The notes under the pieces: generated by a model | Databases searched by the model: none | The model's input: only the letters and a program-made list of their open reading frames with translations | Told to the model about the DNA's origin: nothing | In this document: positions 12,644 through 23,309 of the stretch, one piece after another | Position numbering within the stretch: position 1 is the stretch's first letter | Layout of the letters: each line of letters begins with the position of its first letter | Translations under genes and position numbers: made by a program | NCBI GenBank assembly: GCA_009809945.1 | Contig: WTPW01001146.1 | Coordinates: 80,991-144,990, forward strand | Length of the DNA: 64,000 nucleotides | Direction: 5' to 3' | DNA from: Gigaspora margarita | Lineage: Eukaryota > Glomeromycota > Glomeromycetes > Diversisporales > Gigasporaceae

Positions 12644-12825
12644 AGGACCCCAAAATATACATAGATAGGTCAGGTATGAGTTTGCTTATTTTTGAGGTTT
12701 TTTATACAGTTCTTTACCATGTTTAGTAATTTTTTTGCTTATTTTTGAAGTTTTTTTCTGCAGATCTTTTCTTTTTTAGTAACCCTATAATTAACCTGAC
12801 CTATCTATGTATATTTCGGGGTCCT
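12644..12825 (+). mobile_element. Family S MITE, copy 2
   Basis: Very similar to the copy at 10145-10324. Left end AGGACCCCAAAATATACATA, right end closing ATTTCGGGGTCCT. The flanks AATCACC (12637-12643) and AATCACC (12826-12832) give a 7-8-bp TSD. It lies inside the CTGTATTACCG element. The frame at 12745-13053 runs out of this MITE into the LTR and pol and is not a unit. Confidence 0.88.
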
Positions 12826-13039
12826 AATCACCACACAGGTGCATGTTATTTCACGGTAATACAGTATAAAGAAAACTATACTTCTTTCTTGTATACTGCT
12901 TCACGTCTACAGAAAAGGAATCTCAGGAGCCATGCTGACTTAGACCAGGTTCTTATATCTAGATATATAAATATTATTGATCTTAAACATAAAGAATATA
13001 CTCTATTGACTCAGATCTCTCTAAATATTGGACTACTTA

Positions 13040-13575
13040 GGGGGCATCCATAAATAACGTTATATTTGAGGGAGGGGAGGATTCTCCAAAATATAACGAT
13101 TTTTCAATTGGTAGGGGAGAAATCAAAAAAATATAATAATATTTTTTTTATAAAAATTTGTCTAAAACTTGATTCGGTAGTTCAAATTGGATGATTTTGG
13201 TACCATTTGAATCGTCTCGAAGAGAGGATTTGAATGGTACCAAAATCATTTGATTTTGATTACCAGATCACGTTTTATTAACGAAATACTATTGGTTATT
13301 ATGTTTTCTTAAAAATTACTATAAAATCAATAGTATTTTGCTAATCAAACATGATCTAGTAATCCAAATCAAATGATTTTGGTACCATTGGGTTCGTCTT
13401 ATAGATGAATCGAATAGTACCAAAATCATCCAAATTGGATCACTGGGTCATAATAAATCTGAGTTTTTGTAAAATTATATATATAAACATACAGATTTTT
13501 AAATTTTTTTTTATATAGTCTAGGGGGTCAAAAGCTACTATATAGGGGTACATAACGTTATTTATAGATGCCCCC
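13040..13575 (+). mobile_element. Family P MITE, complete (PIF/Harbinger-like)
   Basis: A 536-bp element with TIR GGGGGCATCCATAAATAACG and its inverse at the right end. TTA is duplicated at 13037-13039 and 13576-13578. Two large internal palindromes with GGTACCATT arms. TSD length and G-rich TIR fit PIF/Harbinger. It inserted in the gypsy pol region. Non-coding. Confidence 0.88.
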
Positions 13576-14318
13576 TTAACAAGAAACAAGGCCCAGCTTT
13601 TCAAAAATTATTAGAAGAATTTGTTGATCTTTTTGCAACTAATATAATTGAGCTAGAATGAAATAATTTGATTAACCACCAAATATATACTAAGAATATA
13701 CAACCTATTTGCTCTCACCCTTATTCTGTATCTCTAAATAAACAAGAATTTATACAAAAAGAACTACAAAGATTGTTAGACTACAAACTTATTTAACTCT
13801 CTAATAGCTTTTGAACTTTTTTCATTATACTAGCACAAAAGGAAAATAACAAATTACATCTGTATAGATTACAAAAAATTAAATACTATTATGAAAAAAG
13901 ATGCTTATTAGAGGCCTGCATTAGAACCTGAAGCCCAGCCTAGCCCAGACCTATCCAGCCCAGTTTGCAGGCTGGCTCAGCCTAACAATTAAATTTTATA
14001 ACTAAGGCTAGACCAGGTCTAAAATTTTATAATTGCAGATTGAACCAGACTAGACCAAGCTAAATTTAATAATTAATTATAATTACAAATTAGATTAAAT
14101 TGTAATTTTTTGTTTATTAAAAATCTTTTTTAAATTAAGGTTTAAATATATATCTATGTATTTTTTAGTAATAAACAAATTTACTTAATATATAAAGTTA
14201 AAATTAATTAGTAAAACTTTAAGAATAATAAAATTTTATAAAATTAATTAATAAAATTCTATAAAATCTTATTATTCATAAAATTTTACTAATAAATTCT
14301 AACTTTATACATTAAGTA

Positions 14319-14810
14319 CCATATATTTCCAAAAAAATAAGCTACTATTTTTGAAAAAAAAATTATATGAAAATATTGTAAATAGCTTATTTTAGAATAA
14401 AAATAGCTTTTTATTATTAAGTAAAATTTGTTCAGAAGATCAAAAAATATATATTTTAAAATTTCATACAAATTGGATATCTTTTTATTAATTGACTTTT
14501 GATTTTTATATTCAATAAATATAATTTTAAAAAATTTTTAAATTTTTTATTAAATGTAATAAGCAAAAACAAATTAATTAAAAGTTATCTAATTTGGATA
14601 AAACTTTCAAAATATATGTATTTTGCTCATCTGAACAACTTTTATTTATTAAGATAGATTGACTTACTTAGTAAATTTTGACTTTACTATAGAATAACTA
14701 CAGATAATTATATAAGTAGCTTATTTTCAAATACAAGAAGTTTTTATATTTTTTTTTCTAAAAAAGAAAAGTAGTTTATTTTTAGAGTAGCTTATTTTTA
14801 GAAATATATG
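14319..14810. mobile_element. Family Y MITE
   Basis: The left end CCATATATTTCC with AATAAGCTAC inside and the right end GTAGCTTATTTTTAGAAATA then TATG are inverse of each other. TA is duplicated at 14317-14318 and 14811-14812, and the restored site reads AAGTAAATTTGTT. Extra copies of TAGCTTATTTT lie in the interior. Tc1/mariner-like by TSD. Confidence 0.7.
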
Positions 14811-15277
14811 TAAATTTGTTTAGCACTAAAAAATATACATATTTATAAAATAAGTTAATTTATAAAGTTATTATTTGTTATATTTAATAAAAAATTTAAA
14901 TTATTCTAAATTTATACAATTATTATAAAACACACTTATGGTGTTTTACCACTATAGATAAATTAGATTTGCAAATTTATGCAATATAAACAACAAAATA
15001 AATTTTTATAAAACAAAAATAAAATTTAATTACTTAAGAGTTAGGGCGAGGCCTGCGATTTTATCTAGGCATTAGTTTATACAAAATTTAGCAAGAAATT
15101 TTTTTTATTAGATCCCCAAAGATGGGTTCATAAGCAAAATTTTGGGATATAAATATTTTTTTAAAAAATAAACAAAAAACAAAATTTTATGTTATACCTG
15201 ATCTTAAATTTTGATTGGCTATTTTAATAGTTTTGTGTAATATAGTGTAAAATACTATAGTTGCGTTTTAGTAAAAC

Positions 15278-15816
15278 TAGAGTTCCGCAATTTGATTTGA
15301 TTTGATTTGATTCGATCAAATATTTGATTTTAAATCAAATTCAAATACAGAAATTTCAAATCAAATCAAATTCAAATTGATATAATATTCGATTCAATTT
15401 GAAAATATTTAATAAAAATTACAAATAAATTTGATTTGATTTGATTTGATTCGATCAAATATTTGATTTTAAATCAAATTCAAATACAGAAATTTCAAAT
15501 CAAATCAAATTCAAATTGATATAATATTCGATTCAATTTGAAAATATTTAATAAAAATTACAAATAAATTTGATTTGATTTGATTTGATTCGATCAAATA
15601 TTTGATTTTAAATCAAATTCAAATACAGAAATTTCAAATCAAATCAAATTCAAATTGATATAATATTCGATTCAATTTGAAAATATTTAATAAAAATTAC
15701 AAATAAATTTGATTTGATTTGATTTGATTAAATCAAATTCAAATCAAGAGCTTATTCGAATCGATCAAATTCAAATATACCTAATATTCAATTAGATTTG
15801 ACTTTGAGGAACCCTA
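15278..15816. mobile_element. hAT-like MITE built of TTTGA repeats
   Basis: The ends are TAGAGTTCCGCAA and, inverted, TAGGGTTCCTCAA. The TSD AGTAAAAC is perfect at 15270-15277 and 15817-15824. The interior is a tandem array (see next entry). It is nested in the TAGAGGCC element. Non-coding. Confidence 0.87.
15311..15727. repeat. 139-bp tandem repeat, three identical units
   Basis: Units start at TTCGATCAAATATTTG at 15311, 15450 and 15589. The three 139-bp units look identical base for base, and a partial fourth begins at 15728. Each unit contains mirrored TTTGATTTGA and TCAAATCAAA stretches able to fold back. Identity implies a recent expansion, gene conversion or an assembly effect. Confidence 0.88.
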
Positions 15817-15895
15817 AGTAAAACTCAAATTTATATATTTGTGTACTGGGCTGGGCCCAAAATTTAAATTAATTAAAGTGAGGTGAGCTGGACCA

Positions 15896-16192
15896 AGGAC
15901 CCCGGACATCTTTGATATAGGTCATAACTGGATTTTGGCCAATTTTGACCTAATTTGCTGAAAATGTCAAAATCTATTTACTTAAATAACATCCGATCCA
16001 GTAATCAGAATTTAATGCACTTTTTTTTGTTAGATGCGCCTCACTGAGAGCTTCATTTTAAAAAATAGTTCATTCAAATTGGACCACTGGATGCCAAGAT
16101 AATTGCCAAAAACTGTTTTTTGCTTCTCAAATTTCGGGGGTTTTTGCTGAATTGCGTAACATATGACCTCTGTACTATATGTCCGGGGTCCT
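15896..16192. mobile_element. Family X MITE, copy 1 (hAT-like, 297 bp)
   Basis: Ends AGGACCCCGGACATCT and the inverse closing ATGTCCGGGGTCCT. Perfect 8-bp TSD CTGGACCA at 15888-15895 and 16193-16200. Contains GGTCATAACTGGATTTTGG, shared with the copies at 34686 and 50974. Non-coding. Confidence 0.92.
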
Positions 16193-16473
16193 CTGGACCA
16201 GCAAAAAAATTTTAACCCTTATTGCAAGCTGGGCCCAGGCCAAAAAATTTGAAATTTGCAGGCCTCTAATGCTTATTTCTTATCTTGTATCAATAAAATA
16301 CTTAATGCTTTTATAGAATGCTTTTGGTTTTGGGTCCGTATTATTTCACTAACAATCACTTCACTGATATAATATTTCACAAATAAATATTTACCGACAA
16401 GTTCATTTTACCTACAGTTTGTTTTACCAAAGCTCATTTTACTGACAAGTTTTTTTTTAAAAAGCATACTAAC

Positions 16474-17473
16474 AGGACCCCAGACATTTCTGATATATGT
16501 CATATTTTTTTTTAGCAAATTGCAGAAAATTTGGTCTGAGGTCCAAATTTAAGTTTTAGCAAATTGAGGTTAATTTTAAAAAAGGTTATATAAAGCATTT
16601 TAGCAAATTACAGCAATTTTATGCATGTTATATTTTATTTTTAGCAAATTACCTACATTTTGCAAGAATCATACCCAAAAATAAGCTATCTCATTTTTTT
16701 GTACTACTATAATTTTTAAAAATTTAAGATGCTTAATTTTGAATTTTTTGATCAAAAAATCCAAAATTAAGCATCTTCTCTTAAATTTTCAAGAAATATA
16801 AAAGTAAATATGCCGAAATAATGTATTTTTATGTGCTGAACAAGTTTTTTAGAGCACTTTTTTTAGAATCAATTAGTAAAATTTTGAAATAATAGAATTT
16901 TTTAGTATTTTTATTAATAAAATTATATAAAATATTATAATTCACAAAATTTTACTACCGTAAATCGCCGAAAATAAGCACCCCCTAAAAATAAGCACAC
17001 CCCTGCAAAATCTCAAAAATCCGTTGACAGTCGCTACATATAAAAGTCTAAATTTTACTAAGTAAACCTCAAAAGTGCAATTAAGTAAAGTTGTTCAAGG
17101 CATCAAATTACACCTACAGTAAAAATTTGATATTATTTGGACAACTTTTTATTAGTACGTTTTTTAATTTTTCAAAAAATTCAATTATTCGAAAATAAGC
17201 ACCCCCTACATATTGGGAGGGGGTGCTTATTTTTGAGCATATACGGTAATTGATTCTAACAAAGTACTCTAAGAAAATTTGTTCAGCAATCAAAAATATA
17301 TATATTATTTTGATTTATAAAAATAGATGTGATAATTTAGTTTTTAGCAAATTACTATAAAATTTATATGTAATAATCTAATTTTTAGCAAATTCACTTA
17401 ATTTTAGGGGTAGCAAAAATGGCTAAATTCATGCAGATCAGTTATGACCTCTATGAGAGATGTCCGGGGTCCT
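16474..17473. mobile_element. Family X long form (hAT-like, 1 kb)
   Basis: Ends AGGACCCCAGACATTT and the inverse closing GATGTCCGGGGTCCT. Perfect TSD ATACTAAC at 16466-16473 and 17474-17481. An internal hairpin around GATCAAAAAATCCAAAATTA (16751-16770) matches the fragment at 62908-63510. It contains the Y MITE at 16958-17246. Confidence 0.9.
16958..17246. mobile_element. Family Y MITE
   Basis: Ends CCGTAAATCGCC...AAAATAAGCACC and the inverse GGTGCTTATTTTTGAGCATA then TACGG. TA at 16956-16957 and 17247-17248. The restored site TTTTACTAATTGATTC is present uninterrupted in the related X copy near 63460. This is the fourth nesting level: gypsy, hAT-like, X, Y. Confidence 0.9.
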
Positions 17474-18759
17474 ATACTAACTTTAACCCTAATTTTACCT
17501 AACCCTGCTCTGACCCTAATGACAATGACCAGAATTACTTTGTCAGTAAAATGAGCTTTGGTGAAATAAACTGTTGGTAAAATGAACTTGTCGGTAAATA
17601 TTTGTCAGTGAAATGTTATGTCAATAAAGTGATTGTCAGTGAAATAATTGCCACCCCTTGGTTTTCTATTCTTGACCTAGTAAGTGAATATTGGCAGGTT
17701 GCTATAGAACTATGAGATAAAAAAAAAGACTGCTTTTACCATATGATATGGGATTTATGAATTTAACATAATGCCTTTTGGCCTTTATAATGCTCCTGCA
17801 ACTTTTCAAAAACTAATGAATTATATATATAAAGGGATTGAATGAAGATTTGTAGTTGTATATTTAGACAATACAATTGTCTACTTTAAAACATTTAATG
17901 AACATTTAACTTATTTAAAAAGAGTATTTAATAAAATTAGACAAGCAGAACTCAGACTTAATATAGAAAAGTGTACCTTTTGAATGCACTAGCTACCTTT
18001 TTTAGAACATCTAATTTCTACTTGAGATATTGCCCCTGATCCCAAAAAGTAGAAGCTGTATATCAGATTCAGCCTCTTAGAAAACTTATAGCTCTTTTTG
18101 AACTTGCAAGATACTATTGTTAATTTATTCAAAAATTTTCATCAATTGCTTGCTTTTTAAATTCTTTTTTACAAAAGAATGATCCTTATTGCTAGCTAGA
18201 TAAACAACAAAAGGTCTTTGAAGAACTAAAATTTAAACTTATTACTGCCCCTATTTTAGCCTATTCTAATTTTAAACAGATATTTATACTTGGTACTAAT
18301 GTCTTTTATAATGGTTTTGGAGCTACATTTAGCCAGTTAGATGAAAACAAAAAAGAACATACTATAATTTAAACTAGTAAAAGTCTATGAAAAGAAGAAA
18401 TGAATTATACAGCTACTGAACTTGAATGTGCTATAGTTGTATGGGCTATAGAATACTTTTACAAATACCTAGGTGCTACAAAATTTACTTAGTTACGGAC
18501 CACTTAGCATTAAAATTATTACATATTGCTGAACCCAAAAGAAGAAATAAAAGATAGATTTTGAAGCTTCAATTCTATAATTTTGAAATTATTTATAAAT
18601 TAAATGAATTTATTTGAATATCAATGCTCTTTTATAATTACTAACTCAGATAACTACTACTAATAAACTTTATAAATCTTGACCAATATTATAATCTTTA
18701 TCACTATTTGAATACAAACCAGTTTCCAAATAAATTCACTAATCAAAAACAGAAATAAC

Positions 18760-20275
18760 TTATGATCCAGACCAAATATTTCAAAATTAGATATCATCTT
18801 CTTTATAAAAAGAATAAAAGAAACCCAAACAGACCTCTTAGAGTTATTAAATGAACTAAAGTAGAACCAATATTATATATGATATATAAGCACTTTACTG
18901 CTAAACATTTAGGAATAGATGCTATGTACTATAAAATATCTAAATGTTATTATTGGAATCAAATATATCAAAATATACAAAAATATGTAAAAACCTGTGA
19001 AAAATGCTAATAAAAACAAAAAGATCAAAAAAAAGAACCTTTGTACCCATACAAATTAGAAGAGCTTTTAAACATATTAGAATTGATCTTGTAGACCCTT
19101 TGCCTATAACTACTATATATTTCCGAAAATAAGCAACCTTTTTTGGGGCAAAAATTACACGAAAAAGTGGGGGTTGCTTATTTTCGAATTGTTGAATTTT
19201 TTAAAAAATTGAAAAACGTACTAATAAAAAGTTATCCAAATGATATTAAATTTTTACTATAAGTGTATTTTTGTGTCCTGAACAAGTTTACTTAATGACA
19301 CTTTTGAGGTTTACTTAGTAAAATTTAGGCTTTTATATGTAGCAACTGCTAATGCGTTTTTTGAGATTTTTGAAAAAAATCAGAGGGGTTGCTTATTTTC
19401 AGAGTAGCTTATTTTCGGGAATATATGGTAAACAAAACAACTGATATAATATTGTTGCTACAGAATATCTATTATGATAGCCAAAAGCTCATACTGTTCC
19501 AGATATTAGTGCTAGTACACTTGCTTAGTTTATCTTTGAAGAAATAGTCTGCAGACATGGAATCTCAAAAATTATTCTATTAGACCAAGGTGACAATTTT
19601 ATTAGCAAAACTATTAGAATTTTCTGTAAAAAGTTTTTATTAAGCATAAATTCTCTTCACTTTATTACTTTTAGACAAATAGTATAGTAGAAAAATTTAA
19701 TAGAACATTATGTAAATTATTTGCAAAAGTGAAAAAAAATGACAATTGGAATTTATATATACCTGCTGTTCTTTTGGTATATTAAACAAAAAGACATGCT
19801 ACTACAGAATATATTTCTTTTTAACTCATATACAAAAAATATGCTACTTTACTAATTGAAGCACTTTTTCTAGTAGAACCTACAAAAATAGACAATAAAT
19901 AGACTTACAAAGAAGTATTCTTTATTAAGCCTATAAGTTAATAGAGAAATTACCAACCTTTTAGAATTAGGCTAGACAAAATACTAAATGGTTACAACAA
20001 AAACAGAAAGTAGTTTCAATGCCAATACTTGAATAGAAACATTTGAAATTGGAGATAAAGTGTAAATACAAAAAAAAAGAATTAGAAGCCTCTCGATTAG
20101 CCAAATTTGAAGATAAACGATTTGGACCTTTTTTTTCATAAGAAATTAGACAATGGTGCTTATAAATTATACACAATAGAAAAAAAGATATTACAAAAAT
20201 ATTATAATAATGATTGTCTTGTTAAATATTATGAGCCACAAGTATGAGAACCAATAGTTGTTATTGACTCTCCTT
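18760..20275 (+). pseudogene. Ty3/gypsy integrase remnant
   Basis: An HHCC zinc domain at 18889-19010 (HFTAKHLGIDAMYYK, YVKTCEKC) is followed by a catalytic core. VDPLP near 19092 is broken by a Y MITE, then the core resumes at about 19495-19720 with PDISASTLA, FEEIVCRHGISKIILLDQGD and a VEKFNRTLCKLF-like segment. C-terminal sequence runs to about 20275 (GAYKLYTIEKK, EPIVVIDSP). Several in-frame TAA, TAG and TGA stops and shifts, so it is dead. Order and orientation match the RT-RNase H remnant upstream. Confidence 0.85.
19113..19428. mobile_element. Family Y MITE in gypsy integrase
   Basis: Ends CTATATATTTCCGAAAATAA and, inverted, CCATATATTCCCGAAAATAA, each continuing into GC. TA at 19111-19112 and 19429-19430. 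It splits the start of the integrase core. Interior contains the family's CTAATAAAAAGTTATCCAAA and GCTTATTTTCGAATTG motifs. Confidence 0.9.
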
Positions 20276-20477
20276 AAAAATTTCTAGAAAAAATTTGATC
20301 TACAAGAAGATGAACCATACAATTTATCTTATATATCATTAAAATATATTTATACAACTGCTTCTTTTAAAAATTTTTCCAAAAATAATCACATCTATAC
20401 TTCAACCCCAAACCTTATTGGTACTCCAATATCTTTTTAAAATATGAAAACAAGACAATGCTAACCAAAACAATACC

Positions 20478-21037
20478 TTGTATATTACCCAACAATTTAT
20501 GTGGTTATGTAATAACAATAACATTACCGAAACTATTGACTTTACTAATTTAGTTATTTATTTTTTAAAGTTAGACTCAAATAATTTTCTGAATACACTA
20601 ATAAACACAAAGCAACTAGAAATTAACCAACTAGAAGTAAATAATTTCAAAAAAATATATTTAAATATGAAATTAGAAATTGTTCAAATTAACAAAGAAA
20701 CCCTAGTATTGCCAACTACTAGCCAAGAAGAAATTAATACTACTATAGAAATTCTATTATCTACAAAATTAGTTAAAATTGTACAGAATATTATATATTC
20801 TAGAATAACCTATCAAGAGAAATTGCAAAAAATTCTTAAATGAATTAAAACTCATACTAGAAATAGACAAGACCAAAACAAACTACTTAAAGCTTATTAT
20901 TGCTTTAGTGATCTTATAGAAAAATACTCTGATGCTCATAAAGATATTCAATCTATAATTGAAAAACCCCAAAGAAAAAGAAGAGCCCAGAATACCTTGA
21001 AAGGTACCAAACAGATGAAATTACTTTCCTCTAACTA
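20478..21037 (+). pseudogene. Unrecognised Lys/Asn/Ile-rich ORF downstream of integrase
   Basis: Open for 121 codons from an ATG near 20478 to 20843, then, past one TGA, for another 64 codons (NKLLKAYYCFSDLIEKYSDA ... RKRRAQNTLKG) to a stop near 21036. The composition is hydrophilic and heptad-like in places, suggesting helices or coiled coil. It follows integrase in the same orientation and precedes a purine tract (AAAGGAGAGAGAAA, 21152-21165) that could be the gypsy polypurine tract. It may be an accessory 3' ORF of the retrotransposon or a host remnant. I do not recognise the family. Confidence 0.4.
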
Positions 21038-21519
21038 ATCAAAAAAAACATTTCTCAAACTACCTATATTACATACACTATAATTGTAAAGCTAACAGAT
21101 GCTAACTTTTTTCAAGTCATCACACAGACCAGAACTCACAGAGTTCGATTTAAAGGAGAGAGAAATTTTATAGAATAACTTTAATAGAAATTAGATAAAA
21201 AATTAAAAATTAATAAAAAAATTTTATAATAACCGTATTTAATAAAGGTGCTTCTAGAAATTACATAATTTTAGGATAGGTAGGTGGGGTCCCCAAAATA
21301 TCAGGTTATAATTCTAGTCAAAATTTTATAATTCTGGTTAAAATTATAAAATTATAAAATTATTAATAACTTTGATCTACTAGACCAATTCAGATGATTT
21401 AACTACCAAAATAATCCTTTCAAAAGAGGATTTTAACAAGCCTAAAATCATAAAAATCCAATTAAAGAATCCCAAGACAAAACTAGATTTGTGTATTATT
21501 ATATATTAAATAACAATTA

Positions 21520-22085
21520 CCATATTTTATAATGAATAAGCACACCTTTTTTTGAAATTTTAAACTCAAATAACTTGAAATTCATTTAATAAAACTTGAT
21601 AAAATTTTATTTATTTATTTTTTTTTATGTCAAAGTTTCACTTTGGAAAAAAGTGTTTTTATTCAAGCAAACAGATCAAGAGTGCCTCTTTGAGCACCTG
21701 ATATTTGTTACATTGATGAGAATACAACTAGCTATACGTACAACTTTTGGTTGTCTAATTTAAGTAGTCTGCCCGAAGGTTCTACACTAGTTGCCATACC
21801 TGCAACCCAACTAGAGAGTTATCTATTTAAACCCTCTGGTCTTTGCTTCATCTGTCAATCCTACTTGTATTACTAGTACAATCTTTCGTTATATTAGTCA
21901 GTTAAAATTAGTTCTGAATGCTTATGAAATCCTCTTAGGACTATTATAAAATTTTATTTATTTAAATTTTATAGATTTATAAAGTTTAATTTAAAAATAT
22001 TTTATTAAGTTGGATTAGATAATTTTTAAATTATTTGAGTTTAAAATTTTAAAAAAAGGAGGTGCTTATTTATAATAGAATATGG
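21520..22085. mobile_element. Family Y MITE carrying a retroposon
   Basis: Ends CCATATTTTATAATGAATAA and the inverse TTATTTATAATAGAATATGG. TA at 21518-21519 and 22086-22087. The Y interior is interrupted by the 328-bp retroposon R (21618-21945) with its own 19-bp TSD, so Y came first. Confidence 0.85.
21618..21945 (-). mobile_element. Retroposon R, 5'-truncated copy
   Basis: Flanked by a perfect 19-bp direct repeat ATAAAATTTTATTTATTTA (21599-21617 and 21946-21964). On the minus strand it ends with an A-rich tail. Sequence such as CACTTTGGAAAAAAGTG and GCACCTGATATTTGTTAC is shared with the longer copy at 62205-62905, which has the same 3' end and extends further 5'. A shared 3' end, variable 5' end, poly(A) and a long TSD show target-primed retroposition. 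No protein recognised, so it is a SINE or a LINE 3' region. Confidence 0.85.
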
Positions 22086-22360
22086 TATATATATTTTAAT
22101 TTCTAGAATTGATAATAACTTTTGATCAATAGGTTCATTTTGTATAATTTAACTACCAAAATGCACATCTCAATAAGACTATTCTAACAACTCCAAAATC
22201 ATTAAAATCTACCCCCCTAGTGATAAGACTAATGACCAATTAAATTTTATAATATTTAAAAAACTCAAAAATGTCTTTGATCTAAAAATAAACTACCTTA
22301 CAATTGATAACAGTTGCTATATAGTAAAGTCTAAATTTTACTAAGTAAATCGATTAAAGT

Positions 22361-23243
22361 TACTTAATTGATAATCCACCTGTCAATTAAAGAGTGATGA
22401 AATGTGGCATGCTTCTATCCAAAATTTTTTTATTTATTAAGTTAACGATATATGTCTACTAATTAAAAGTTTTAGAGCTCATTGAGACACATTTAACAGT
22501 GGTTAGATTATCCAAGTCAGCCCAGTGAATGCTAAGATATCATCAAAAAATGATTGGTCAACTATATAAAATCCTGTGATGCAAATTATATATGAAAATC
22601 ACTATAGGCGAAATGTGACACGCTTCTATCTAAAAATTTTTTCTTACTAGTTAAAGATATATGTTTACTAATTGAAAGTTGTAGAGTTTGTCGAAGCGCA
22701 ACTAACGGTGGTTAGATCATCCAAATCAGCCTAGTAGATGGTAAGATATTATTAAAAAACTATTGGCTAACTATATAAAATCTCTATATTGACAAATATT
22801 GTTTACATGGAGATTTTATATAGTCAGTCAATTATTTTTCAATGATATCTTAGCATCTACTAGGCTAATTTAGATGATCTAACTACCTTTAGATACATCT
22901 TGACATGCTCTACAACTTTCAATTAGTGGACATGTATTGTTAACTTAGTAAGAAACAATTTTTAGATGGAAGCACACCACATTTTGCCTATAATGATTTT
23001 CCATATGTAATCTGCGTCATGGGATTTTATATAGTCAGCCAATTGTTTTTTGATAATATTTTGCTATCCATTAGGCCAATTTGGATGATCTAACCACAAT
23101 TAGATGCATCTCAATGAGCTCTACAACTTTCAATTAGTGGGCATATATTGTTAACTTAATAAGAAAAAATTTTAGATGGAAGACACTATATTTTGTCACT
23201 CTTTAGTTAATAGACGGATTATCAATTAAATAAACTTATTCAA
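22361..23243. repeat. Family V long palindrome, copy 1
   Basis: The outer arms are TTGATAATCCACCTGTCAAT and the inverse near 23200-23240. Complementary modules continue toward a centre near 22790 (CAAATATTGTTTACATGGAG). Each arm has two tandem copies of a module with GTAGAGCTCATTGAGAC and AATTAAAAGTT. Likely a foldback-type non-autonomous transposon. No gene. Confidence 0.65.
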
Positions 23244-23309
23244 AAGCAAATATATATATATATTAAAATATTTATAAGTATTGAAGATTTTTTATTATTT
23301 GATTTTTGA

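Larger units (their letters stand above)
11443..12864 (+). mobile_element. TA-flanked TIR element (CTGTATTACCG ends)
   Basis: TIRs CTGTATTACCG...AAATAA and the inverse, with TA at 11441-11442 and 12865-12866. Removing it restores AGATATAAAG, as in the uninterrupted LTR near 31310. Subterminal AAAATAGCGCAC motifs occur at both ends (11545, 12595). The interior holds a 46-bp minisatellite and an S MITE. Small frames are on both strands, none convincing. Tc1/mariner-like by TSD. Confidence 0.8.
8223..12945 (+). mobile_element. Ty3/gypsy 5' LTR split into four pieces
   Basis: Four blocks (8223-8372, 9938-10030, 11325-11442, 12865-12945) line up in order with the uninterrupted repeat at 30944-31385. 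Between them sit three insertions with clear TSDs. The joined blocks have a TATATAAACTCTC box, an AATAAACT poly(A)-like signal and a U3-like minisatellite, as expected of an LTR. Gypsy pol follows in the same orientation. That this is an LTR is inference, because the terminal TG...CA and the primer-binding site are not clear. Confidence 0.5.
13909..16268. mobile_element. hAT-like element with TAGAGGCCTGCA ends
   Basis: A 2360-bp insertion in the RT frame. The ends are TAGAGGCCTGCA and its exact inverse. The TSD ATGCTTAT is perfect at 13901-13908 and 16269-16276. CCCAGCCTAGCCCAGACC-like subterminal motifs lie on the left (13930) and GCTGGGCCCAGGCC on the right (16228). The interior carries three further elements (Y at 14319, a hAT-like MITE at 15278, X at 15896) and long AT-rich stretches with no credible frame. 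Removing it rejoins the RT reading between KK and AYFLSCINK. Confidence 0.88.
16332..17657. mobile_element. hAT-like element with ~150-bp inverted ends
   Basis: Ends GGGTCCGTATTATTTCACTA and, inverted, GGGGTGGCAATTATTTCACT. The complementarity continues for about 150 bp (TTACCGACAAGTTCATTTTA against TAAAATGAACTTGTCGGTAA). The TSD TTGGTTTT is perfect at 16324-16331 and 17658-17665. It sits in the RT frame just before the FSILDL motif. The centre is occupied by a long X element. Related in design to 24189-24957. Confidence 0.9.
12946..18660 (+). pseudogene. Ty3/gypsy pol remnant: reverse transcriptase and RNase H
   Basis: The RT start is at 13577-13908 (LLEEFVDLFATNIIELE, QKELQRLLDYKLI, HLYRLQKIKYYYEK). 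It resumes at 16269-16331 (AYFLSCINKILNAFIECF) and 17658 onward ([36 protein letters not shown]). The catalytic YxDD box has become YLDN near 17855. RNase H follows at about 18270-18480 (NGFGATFSQLDENKKEH, EEMNYTATELECAIVVWAIE), but the expected TDAS reads TNVF. Many stops and frameshifts. A P MITE (13040-13575) and two hAT-like elements (13909-16268, 16332-17657) interrupt it. Only about 90 bp separate the LTR from RT, so gag and protease are deleted. Confidence 0.85.
21249..22260. mobile_element. Family W element (PIF/Harbinger-like), decayed
   Basis: Left end GGTGCTTCTAGAAATTACAT resembles the TIR of the complete W at 42802. Internal ACTACCAAAATAATC...AATAACTTTGATC modules (about 21375 and 22120) also match. 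The right end is unclear. It is split by a Y element (21520-22085). Confidence 0.5.
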
